Assembly: GCA_964501445.1 (NCBI GenBank)
Contig: CAZCSJ010000011.1
Coordinates: forward strand, 1 to 25,146
Reading direction: 5' to 3'
DNA length: 25,146 nt
Source: CAZCSJ01 sp964501445
GTDB taxonomy: Bacteria; Patescibacteriota; Minisyncoccia; Sungbacterales; HO2-52-23
Positions 13,402-20,421 of this stretch are shown piece after piece. Position 1 is the first letter of the stretch. Each line of letters starts with the position of its first letter. The notes under the pieces were generated by a model. It was not told the origin of the DNA and searched no databases. It saw only the letters and a list, made by a program, of their open reading frames with translations. A program made the position numbers and the translations under genes.

Positions 13402-14334
13402 TCATCGCCGCTCGCGGTCCAATAGGTAGTTATACGCCGCAAGGGCGGCTTTGACGGCGTCCCCCGCCGAGATGTTGTTTTGCTTGTACGGGTCGTCGGT
13501 GATGTCGCCCGCGGCGAATATCCCCGGATGCGACGTAGATGCGTGTTTTGAATCAATCTTCACCTGCCCCCATTGATCAACCTCAACTAAGTCCTTCACG
13601 ATCTCGGAATTCGGAATTGAGCCGATTTCTACAAATACCCCCTCTACTGCAAGTGTTGTCTCCTCGCCGGTTTTAGTATTTTTATACTTCAAACCGGTAA
13701 CAAATTTCTCTCCGAGCACCTCGAGCGTTTGCGCATTGAAAAGAACTTCTTTGAGTTTTGGGTTCTTTTTTATTTCTTCCTGTGTGACCGGATCGCCCTT
13801 AAGCGCCGTTCCGTATTCCAAAAGATACACTTCCTCCGCATACGGAAAAAGGTCCTGCACGGCTTCAAGCCCCGCGTTTCCGCCGCCGACCACCGCAACT
13901 TTTTTTCCGGCAAAAAGCGGCGCGTCGCATGTGGAGCAATACGCAACACCCTTTCCGTCAAACTCTTTCTCGCCGGGGATGCCGAGCTTGCGGCGGCGCG
14001 CCCCCGCAGAAAGTATTATTGTTTTTCCTTCGTATGTGTTGCCTTTTTCGGTCTCTACGGAAAAATTTTCTCCCGCCTCTTTTACTCTCGCTGCGCGTTC
14101 CAGCGTCTTTACCTCGACGATATCCGGGAAAGAACGTACATGCGCCTCAAACTTTTTTGCCAAATCAAAACCCGAGATATGCGGCTCGCCGATCCAATTT
14201 TGGATGTCGTCGGACACAATGGATTGCCCGCCAAACGATTCAGTCAAAAGAAGCGTTTTCAAACGCTTTCGCGCGGTGTAAACCGCCGCGGCGGCCCCCG
14301 CAGGCCCGCCGCCGATGATGATAACGTCGTACAT
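13402..14334 (-). CDS. trxB: thioredoxin reductase-like flavoprotein
   Basis: FAD/NADPH disulfide reductase that would keep thioredoxin-type proteins reduced. The 310-aa protein has the FAD site GGGPAGAAAA (8-17), the redox pair CSTC (133-136), the NADPH site GGGNAG (150-155) and the second FAD motif GIFAAGDITDDPYKQ (271-285). Length is normal. FGGQSIVSDDIQNWIG (34-49) resembles AhpF-type reductases as well as TrxB, so the partner could be a thioredoxin or a peroxiredoxin system; neither is in the window. ATG 14334 starts at the first residue of the fold. The A/T-rich upstream spacer has no convincing promoter. Confidence 0.9.
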   Translation of the reverse strand: MYDVIIIGGGPAGAAAAVYTARKRLKTLLLTESFGGQSIVSDDIQNWIGEPHISGFDLAKKFEAHVRSFPDIVEVKTLERAARVKEAGENFSVETEKGNTYEGKTIILSAGARRRKLGIPGEKEFDGKGVAYCSTCDAPLFAGKKVAVVGGGNAGLEAVQDLFPYAEEVYLLEYGTALKGDPVTQEEIKKNPKLKEVLFNAQTLEVLGEKFVTGLKYKNTKTGEETTLAVEGVFVEIGSIPNSEIVKDLVEVDQWGQVKIDSKHASTSHPGIFAAGDITDDPYKQNNISAGDAVKAALAAYNYLLDRERR

Positions 14335-14382
14335 AAAAAAATCAAAAATTAAAAATCAAAATGCAAAATGACAATTTAAAAT

Positions 14383-14404
14383 CTAAAAATAGTCGCGAAG
14401 CGAC
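14383..14404 (-). terminator. terminator after the DUF3105 gene
   Basis: GTCGC and GCGAC (14392-14396 and 14400-14404) form a short GC stem with a 3-nt loop. On the minus strand it is followed by TATTTTTAGATTTT. The rest of the 14335-14444 spacer is made of repeated AAATC/TTGAT words with no gene. Confidence 0.55.
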
Positions 14405-14444
14405 ACCTAAATTTTGATTTTTGATATTTGATATTTGCATTTAC

Positions 14445-15017
14445 CTACGGTACGAATTCCGGTCCCTTATTCCGGAACGCCTTAATAAATTTCTCCACCC
14501 GTTCATCGGAGTATTCGACAACTGAAAACGTATCCAGCCGATTCCATGCCGCGAGCGCGATATCCGCATCATTGTTCGCGCGTGGAGTCACAATGATTTT
14601 TCTGCCCCACCGGTCATAAAACCCCTCAAGTGTTTTCCTCATGTCTTCGGGGATATCAGGCTTGTAGGAAATCCAGATGCCGCCATGCTCTAAATTGTGG
14701 ATAAGCGTTCCGTCGGGCAATTCCTCCTTATAGACCCCCCACTCCGCGGGCCGCGCGTAATGCCACCCCGACGTCGGAGGGTTTGAATTATAGTCGGGGT
14801 GCGGGGCGTTCACCGCAATATGCTCCTGCCCTTGATTTGCAAACAAGCGTCCCGGAAGATTTTTCAAACGGTTCTGATATATGAGAAATCCCCATGCCGA
14901 AAGTGCGGCGACAATAACAACCGCACCCCCCAAGAGCAAAAACCTCCTCATCGTCGCGCGGCGGATTGCCTCAAACTCGCGAGATTTTTTGAATTCAGAT
15001 TTTGATAACTCATCCAT
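14445..15017 (-). CDS. membrane-anchored DUF3105 protein
   Basis: From ATG 15017 the protein is 190 aa (MDELSKSEFKK...); an in-frame TTG at 15047 would add ten residues but lies within a palindrome. There is a basic cytoplasmic tail, one membrane segment (about residues 24-44), and an outside domain with HPDYNSNPPTSGWHY, then IHNLEHGGIWISY, the hallmarks of DUF3105. Conserved His, Asn and Glu in these motifs suggest metal binding or catalysis, but the family function is not known to me. It directly follows the isomerase gene and is probably co-transcribed with it; a terminator lies at 14383-14404. Confidence 0.85.
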   Translation of the reverse strand: MDELSKSEFKKSREFEAIRRATMRRFLLLGGAVVIVAALSAWGFLIYQNRLKNLPGRLFANQGQEHIAVNAPHPDYNSNPPTSGWHYARPAEWGVYKEELPDGTLIHNLEHGGIWISYKPDIPEDMRKTLEGFYDRWGRKIIVTPRANNDADIALAAWNRLDTFSVVEYSDERVEKFIKAFRNKGPEFVP

Positions 15018-15027
15018 AACCGCTGGT

Positions 15028-15050
15028 TGATTGAAGCCGGACTTCAATCA
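15028..15050. repeat. palindrome at the isomerase/DUF3105 junction
   Basis: TGATTGAAG (15028-15036) and CTTCAATCA (15042-15050) are perfect inverted repeats around CCGGA. The isomerase stop codon TGA (15046-15044) lies in it and the DUF3105 ATG begins 10 nt past its end, so the hairpin would sit where the ribosome initiates. Confidence 0.6.
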
Positions 15051-16048
15051 GTGTAAATCATCTTTTTAAATTCCTCAACCATTGGCACCTCTTCCGCCTC
15101 TACGCCGTAGTGTCCCGCAAGAAAATATGCAGTCCAATCCGCGAGGATGAGAGAGGAGAAGATTTTCTCCCATACATTTTTTCCTTCAAGCGGAATTACT
15201 TTAACCGTAAATCCGCGATCGCGAAATAATTTTTCCGTCACCTCCATCCGCTTTTGAACCTTGGGGTGGTCTTCGGAGTCCTTCAAAAACAGAAACGCGA
15301 ACTTCTCGGAGAGCGGCCGGGTGGAATCTGCGACGTCAAACCCCGTCATCTCATTGTGATTTAATTCCGGAAATACATTAAAAAACGCGGGGATTTTTGC
15401 GGTCTCGTTCAATTTAATTTTCCAGGTGTAGGCGATTGCCTGATTGCGGCGCGACGAGTAAATAACGGGTATTTTGCCATTCAGTTTTTCAGCAAGTGCT
15501 TTTCCGGATATTTCAATCCGCCGACTGGCGGATTCTGGTTTTAATCCGCCTCCGCCAGTGGCGGATGGCGGATCGGCAAGCGCGTGGAGTTCCTGCACTA
15601 TCTCCTCCTCTCCCATCATTGCCGCGAGCGCCAATGTATTGAGTCCGAGCGCCATACGGGGCTGGATGCCGGTGTCAGGCATTTGGATATACGGCGCGCC
15701 CGCCTCTTTCGCGCGCTCAATCAATTTCCCGCCAATGGAGATTGCAAAAATTGAAAGCCCTTGACGGAGGGCCGTCTCAAACCCATCCAACACCTCCTCA
15801 GTATTGCCCGAATACGAATTTGCAATCACTTGTACCGATCTAAGATCGGTACAAGAGGATGGCAGACCGTAATCCCTATGCATCGTAATCGGCAATTCGG
15901 CCTTACCAATGAGTAAAAGCGGAGCGGCAAGGCCCGAGCCGCCCATGCCCAAAACCACAACGCGCGCGGGACGCGCGAGCCGGTCTCGATTGACGACGAC
16001 CGGCTCAAACGCAAATTGCCGAGAAAAATTTCTAATCGCCTCTCGCAT
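15044..16048 (-). CDS. bifunctional phosphoglucose/phosphomannose isomerase-type SIS protein
   Basis: Interconverts fructose-6-P with glucose-6-P and probably mannose-6-P, feeding glycolysis and sugar nucleotides. The 334-aa protein has the first SIS domain with VVVLGMGGSGLAAPLL (30-45) and NSYSGNTEEVLDGFE (77-91), and the second with the catalytic signature FPELNHNEMTGF (226-237) and a terminal PMVEEFKKMIY. Two non-conserved insertions come from palindromic DNA: SSCTDLRSVQ (64-73, from 15829-15855) and residues about 159-177 (from 15516-15573). ATG 16048 has no Shine-Dalgarno at normal spacing. Monofunctional PGI of this archaeal-like type cannot be excluded. Confidence 0.9.
   Translation of the reverse strand: MREAIRNFSRQFAFEPVVVNRDRLARPARVVVLGMGGSGLAAPLLLIGKAELPITMHRDYGLPSSCTDLRSVQVIANSYSGNTEEVLDGFETALRQGLSIFAISIGGKLIERAKEAGAPYIQMPDTGIQPRMALGLNTLALAAMMGEEEIVQELHALADPPSATGGGGLKPESASRRIEISGKALAEKLNGKIPVIYSSRRNQAIAYTWKIKLNETAKIPAFFNVFPELNHNEMTGFDVADSTRPLSEKFAFLFLKDSEDHPKVQKRMEVTEKLFRDRGFTVKVIPLEGKNVWEKIFSSLILADWTAYFLAGHYGVEAEEVPMVEEFKKMIYTD
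15516..15573. repeat. cluster of GGCGGA palindromes inside the isomerase gene
   Basis: ATCCGCC-GACT-GGCGGAT (15516-15533) is followed by a nested pair: outer ATCCGCC (15544-15550) with GGCGGAT (15567-15573), inner TCCGCC-AGT-GGCGGA (15551-15565). They encode Pro/Ser/Gly-rich filler at residues about 159-177. The arms match the 16-bp palindrome found in alr. Confidence 0.8.
15829..15855. repeat. 27-bp palindrome inside the isomerase gene
   Basis: CTTGTACCGATCT (15829-15841) and AGATCGGTACAAG (15843-15855) flank a single A. It encodes the CTDLRSVQ insertion that separates the first strand of the SIS domain from the SYSGNTEE phosphate-binding motif. Confidence 0.85.
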
Positions 16049-16078
16049 ATATATTTATGAAAGGAAACTCCTCAACTC

Positions 16079-16122
16079 TCCGCCAGCTGGCGGATCGCTC
16101 GGAGAATATATTGTTCGAGCCT
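16079..16122. repeat. palindromic repeats between the 1425-aa gene and the isomerase
   Basis: TCCGCCAGCTGGCGGA (16079-16094) is the third exact copy of the alr palindrome. GTTCGAGCCTGTCGAGAAC follows shortly after; its TCGA words allow a hairpin. Together they could end the long transcript from upstream, but no U-run is visible. Confidence 0.7.
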
Positions 16123-16135
16123 GTCGAGAACCTTC

Positions 16136-19100
16136 CTACTCAACCATAAATGGACTCCTGCGAAGAATTTCTTTTTCTCTCTCCATCAACGAAGCGCCTG
16201 CTCCAAAATTCCACCACTGAAACATCACCGAGTTTACGGTTGCAGGCGAATGAGGAAGGAAATCGCACTTCCCGTTATCTGCGCGGCTGTTATAATAGTT
16301 GCCGTTGGCACACATACCCCCGAGTCCGTGCCCTATTTCATGCGCGACACCTCCTTGCGCCTCCCGTATCTCATCTGCAAACGACTCAAACCAATTCGGG
16401 TCTATCACTCCGCCCACCAAGCGTCCCATGTGGCCCCCGATATTTGCAGTGCCCGGGAGCACGATCTTGCATCCAAGATTTTCAAGACCAACCATGGCTC
16501 CAAGAGTATTATCCATGGTATGCGAAAAATAGTAGAAGCGGTGGTCATCGCATGGGTCAAGGCCGTTTGCGCGAAGCGCCTCTTTCAACCCATCAAACCA
16601 CATCTGCGTGCTCTGGCCCGGATACTTTGCCTGCAATTGTGTTTTCGTCAAACTGCTCGTGTAGACGAGTGCGGGCAATACCCGAAAGGTCTTGCCGAGC
16701 ATTGACCGATACCACAAGGAGACCTCGGCAAATGATTTGTCTACCTGCTCGCGATATTTTGCCGTATCTATGGATGTGTCTTTTGGAAGAAAAATGACCG
16801 GTCGCACCGCATAGTCGCGCGTGGGAGATGATGCAATGGGTTCTGCGACACTAATCGTCACCGATTTTACCACAGGCCCTGCGCTGTTGGAGCATGTGAG
16901 CGTGTAGGTGGTGGTCTGCAGGGGTGCAACGGTATACACGCCCGTGGTTCCGCGAGCTCCTGCCCACCCTTCGGTGCCGTTTGACGCAACGCACGAGGAG
17001 GCGGAAGCAGAAAACCAAGAAAGCAACGCTGACTGACCTCGGGTCACGGAAAGGGAACTTGCGTCAAACGTGAGCGTGGGCGCGGAGACCACTACGGATT
17101 TTTGAGAAATTGTCGGTTCATCATCAAGATCAATAAAGATCTCGAAATCATCTTCACGTAGCGCTCCGGTACCAACGACATTTACGGTAACCTCTTTTCT
17201 CACAGAACCCGCAGTATTCGTACACACCAGCGCATAGCTTGTATCGTCGGAAGGAGTTACGCTCTCGCTCCCGCTCCCTGTTTTTCTCCCTGACCAACCG
17301 CCGGATGCAGTGCAGGATTCAACACCAGTGGCAGACCACGAAAGAGTTACAGAATTTATAGGTCTTCCTCCGTTGCCAAGAATCACCAGACCATTTTTCT
17401 GGAACGTCAATGTTGGCGGACGAACGAGCGGTGTTTTCACATCAACTGCTACTGACTCCACCGCAGAACCCGCGATGTTGGAGCATACAATCGTATAGAC
17501 GGTAGATTCTGTGGGGCTTACTTTCTCAGACCCGGAGAGCGGTTTTATTCCGCCCCATCCGTCTTTTGCAACGCAGGACGCCGCGTCCTTTGAAGACCAC
17601 GAGAGCGTCACAAAACCGCCCTTTGTAATCGCGGGAAGATCCGGGGCAAAAGTAACACTTGGCTTTTTCTGGACATTGACACTCACGGACGCATTGGCAG
17701 AACCCCGTGAATTCGTGCAAGTCAATGTGTAGGTGGAGGACTCTGCAGGCACTACCGCTTCCCTGCCCGCAGAGGATTTACTACCGGACCACGCGCCAGA
17801 AGCAGTGCAGGAATCGGCATACTTTGCGTCCCATGAAAGGAGCACCTCATCGCCGGCGCCCACCAGATCGGCATCCGCGTCAAACACAAGCACCGGCGGC
17901 GGGGTCTTGTCTTTTACCTCTATCGCAACCTGCTGGGTCACCGACCCCGAGATGCTGGAGCAGGAAAGCGTGTAGGTGGTGGAGCGCGTCGGGCTCACTT
18001 TCTCTGAACCCGAAAGCGCTCGCGCTCCGCTCCAGCCGTCCTTCGCGACGCAGGAATCCGCGTCGCTTGAAATCCATTTGAGAGTCGCGGATTCTCCCCG
18101 AATAATTGAAGTGGCACTTGCCTGAAGAGTCAATGTCGGTTTTGGGGGAAGCACCTCAACAGAAACGCTTTTCGTCACACTGCCCGATGAATTGGAACAT
18201 ACCAATGTGTAGGTGGCGTCGGCTTTCGGAGAGAGCACCGCGCTTCCGTCAGCCGGCTGCTCGCCCGACCACGCCCCAAACGCGCTGCACGACTCCACAT
18301 CCGTTGCGGACCACGCGAGCGCGATGTCCTCGCCACGCGCAATCAAAGTGGGATATATCTGAAATATGAGTGTGGGCTGCGGCACTATCGGCTCTTTCAC
18401 ATCCACTGAAACAGACCCTGCAATGGACCCCGCGTCATTTGAACAAACAAGCGTATAGGTGCTGGATCTCTCCGGAGTTGCTTTCTCTGTTCCTTCCAAT
18501 GCCTTTACTCCGCCCCATCCACCTTCGGCAACACAGGAAGTCGCGGCAGTGGAACTCCATGAGAGCGCGACCGATTCTCCTTTTGCAATGGATGAAGGCG
18601 TTGCCTGAAGAGTGAGGCGCGGCCGGTCTTTGACCTGGACCGTAACGAATTTTCTCACCACGCCTGCCGCATTGCTGCACCCAAGCGTATAGGTGGTATC
18701 TTTTGATGGCGTGACGGTCTCTGTGCCCGAAACCAATTTTGGCGCAGACCATCCGTCGGAGGCAGTGCAGGAGGAAGCGCCTTCCGCCCGCCAGGAGAGC
18801 GTTACCGTGCCTTCTCTATCCCACGATGCCGTGTCCGCGCTAAACGAGAGCGCAGGCAACTGGGGAGATGCGGGTATTTCGCCTCCGACCGCAGGGGGAA
18901 TGGAAGTTACGCTTTTTGTAACCGTAAAACGAAGTGATTTTGTCGCAGAACCCGATGCCCCGGAGCAGATGAGCGTGTAGGTCGCCTCATCCAGTGTCTC
19001 TCCATTTCCCACGGGAATTACCGTCTCCGCCCCGGCCGTGGATTTGCTCCCGCTCCACGCGCCCGCGGCACTGCACTGGCTCGTATTTGTGGAAGACCAT

Positions 19101-20413
19101 GCGAGCGTCACGGGTTCGCCCCGCGCGATACTCGTTTTATCGCCGCCAAACGTCAGCGCCGGAGAAGCTTGCGTGATTGCCTGTACCGTAATCAAAAGAG
19201 TTTTTGCCGCAGAGCCCGACGCATTGGAGCATGTCAACGTGTATCCCGTATTTGACGCGGGAACTGTTTGCGAGCCAATACTATTTTTATCCCCGCTCCA
19301 TCCGCCATCTGCCTTGCACGCAGCGCCTCCCGATGCGGACCACGTCAAACCGACTGTGCCGTCAGTATTCGTTACTGCGGTGAAATCAAGCGCCGGAGGA
19401 TTTGCGCTCACCGCTTTCTCGGCTCCCACCTTCACCGCACGCGTCACATTTCCCGATGGATTAAAACAGGTAAGCGCGTAGACCGAATCTTTCGTGGGAG
19501 ATACCTTTTCATTTCCCGAAACGCCTCTACTTCCTTGCCAATCGCCCGACGCGGCGCACGAATCCGAATTGGACGCCTTCCATGAAAACGTCACACCGCT
19601 CGCGTCGGAGACAGCAGAAAACTCAAGGCCCGGCCCTTGCGCGGCTCCTCCGCCCGTCACCTGCACTTTGATAATTTTACTCAACGTGCCTGCCTTGTTG
19701 GAACACGTGAGGATATAGGACGACGACTTTGCGATCTCAAGAAACTCAGAGCCGCTCGCGGCTTTATTGCCAAGCCAATCTCCCGACGCGGTGCAGGAAG
19801 TTACATTCGGACTCGCCCATGAGAGCAAAATTCTTTTTGTATGCCCCAGCACTCCGTCATCCTCAAAATACGGCTCTGCGCTAAATGTGAGTTGCGGCGG
19901 GAGGCGCGAAAGAATGGCGCTGCCCGCATTTGAAACCAACGCGCCCGATTGCGCAGGAGAAACCGCAGAAATTCCTCCTGCCGCGAGCGTGTTCAATTTT
20001 GCGCGCGTGGCAGTGCCGACAAATCCGGTGCCTGCCACAAGCCCCGCGGGCGTTAAAATTTCAGACGCATATTTCTCTTGAAAACGCGTGACCGCGCGGG
20101 CGGTTATCGGGCCGTAATATCCGGTGATAAGCCCTTCGGGATACACATCCGCGCCTTCGCTCTGGAGCAATTGCTGGAGTTTTGAGACCTGGCCTGCGGT
20201 TGTCGCATCGCGCGATCCGATTTTGAGATTTACGGTAAACATATCGCCCGCGCTTTGCGCAAACGCGACATTGACGGCAACAAAAAAGATGAGAAATGAA
20301 AAGAGAAAGACGCGCAAGGTAGCCCTTCGACTTCGCTCAGGGAATATCTCTCTCATTGGAGCCCCTCGACTTCGCTCAGGGAATATTTCCCTAATTCCTA
20401 ATTCATAATTCAT
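16136..20413 (-). CDS. exported 1425-aa protein: peptidoglycan-binding domain, 12 Ig-like repeats, HExxH metalloprotease domain
   Basis: Order of parts: REIFPERSR repeats from duplicated DNA (8-30), a signal peptide (about 33-52, ending VAFA), a peptidoglycan-binding domain (about 60-140, with YPEGLITGYYGPITARAVTRFQ), then twelve Ig-like repeats of about 80 residues (about 172-1195). Each repeat has SC near a GxW motif and a second Cys in YTLxCSN, a pair placed to form a disulfide. The C-terminal 227 residues hold GVAHEIGHGLGG (His1358, Glu1359, His1362) and a later NSVMFQWW resembling a Met-turn. The third metzincin-type ligand would be Cys1368 rather than His/Asp; His1388 is another candidate. 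It looks like a wall-anchored stalk carrying a protease. Start uncertain: Met1 or Met20. It lies 8 nt after the 460-aa gene. Confidence 0.85.
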   Translation of the reverse strand: MNYELGIREIFPERSRGAPMREIFPERSRRATLRVFLFSFLIFFVAVNVAFAQSAGDMFTVNLKIGSRDATTAGQVSKLQQLLQSEGADVYPEGLITGYYGPITARAVTRFQEKYASEILTPAGLVAGTGFVGTATRAKLNTLAAGGISAVSPAQSGALVSNAGSAILSRLPPQLTFSAEPYFEDDGVLGHTKRILLSWASPNVTSCTASGDWLGNKAASGSEFLEIAKSSSYILTCSNKAGTLSKIIKVQVTGGGAAQGPGLEFSAVSDASGVTFSWKASNSDSCAASGDWQGSRGVSGNEKVSPTKDSVYALTCFNPSGNVTRAVKVGAEKAVSANPPALDFTAVTNTDGTVGLTWSASGGAACKADGGWSGDKNSIGSQTVPASNTGYTLTCSNASGSAAKTLLITVQAITQASPALTFGGDKTSIARGEPVTLAWSSTNTSQCSAAGAWSGSKSTAGAETVIPVGNGETLDEATYTLICSGASGSATKSLRFTVTKSVTSIPPAVGGEIPASPQLPALSFSADTASWDREGTVTLSWRAEGASSCTASDGWSAPKLVSGTETVTPSKDTTYTLGCSNAAGVVRKFVTVQVKDRPRLTLQATPSSIAKGESVALSWSSTAATSCVAEGGWGGVKALEGTEKATPERSSTYTLVCSNDAGSIAGSVSVDVKEPIVPQPTLIFQIYPTLIARGEDIALAWSATDVESCSAFGAWSGEQPADGSAVLSPKADATYTLVCSNSSGSVTKSVSVEVLPPKPTLTLQASATSIIRGESATLKWISSDADSCVAKDGWSGARALSGSEKVSPTRSTTYTLSCSSISGSVTQQVAIEVKDKTPPPVLVFDADADLVGAGDEVLLSWDAKYADSCTASGAWSGSKSSAGREAVVPAESSTYTLTCTNSRGSANASVSVNVQKKPSVTFAPDLPAITKGGFVTLSWSSKDAASCVAKDGWGGIKPLSGSEKVSPTESTVYTIVCSNIAGSAVESVAVDVKTPLVRPPTLTFQKNGLVILGNGGRPINSVTLSWSATGVESCTASGGWSGRKTGSGSESVTPSDDTSYALVCTNTAGSVRKEVTVNVVGTGALREDDFEIFIDLDDEPTISQKSVVVSAPTLTFDASSLSVTRGQSALLSWFSASASSCVASNGTEGWAGARGTTGVYTVAPLQTTTYTLTCSNSAGPVVKSVTISVAEPIASSPTRDYAVRPVIFLPKDTSIDTAKYREQVDKSFAEVSLWYRSMLGKTFRVLPALVYTSSLTKTQLQAKYPGQSTQMWFDGLKEALRANGLDPCDDHRFYYFSHTMDNTLGAMVGLENLGCKIVLPGTANIGGHMGRLVGGVIDPNWFESFADEIREAQGGVAHEIGHGLGGMCANGNYYNSRADNGKCDFLPHSPATVNSVMFQWWNFGAGASLMEREKEILRRSPFMVE
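16831..19900 (-). repeat. array of twelve Ig-like domain repeats
   Basis: Coding region for the twelve tandem domains of the 1425-aa protein. Recurrent elements are a Pro-start (PTLTF), VTLSWSA, SCxAxGxWSG, SGSExVxPxxxTTYTLxCSN and AGSVxxSVxVxV. Repeats 5-10 are the most alike. Between repeats 11 and 12 is an acidic linker (DDFEIFIDLDDEP). The neighbouring 460-aa protein carries two divergent copies. Confidence 0.8.
20321..20386. repeat. tandem 39-bp direct repeat at the start of the 1425-aa gene
   Basis: The block around CGACTTCGCTCAGGGAATAT occurs at 20328-20347 and again 39 bp later (20367-20386), each preceded by AGCCC. It encodes REIFPERSR twice ahead of the signal peptide, so it may be untranslated leader rather than protein, with the true start at Met20 or later. 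Confidence 0.7.
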
Positions 20414-20421
20414 AATTCCGT

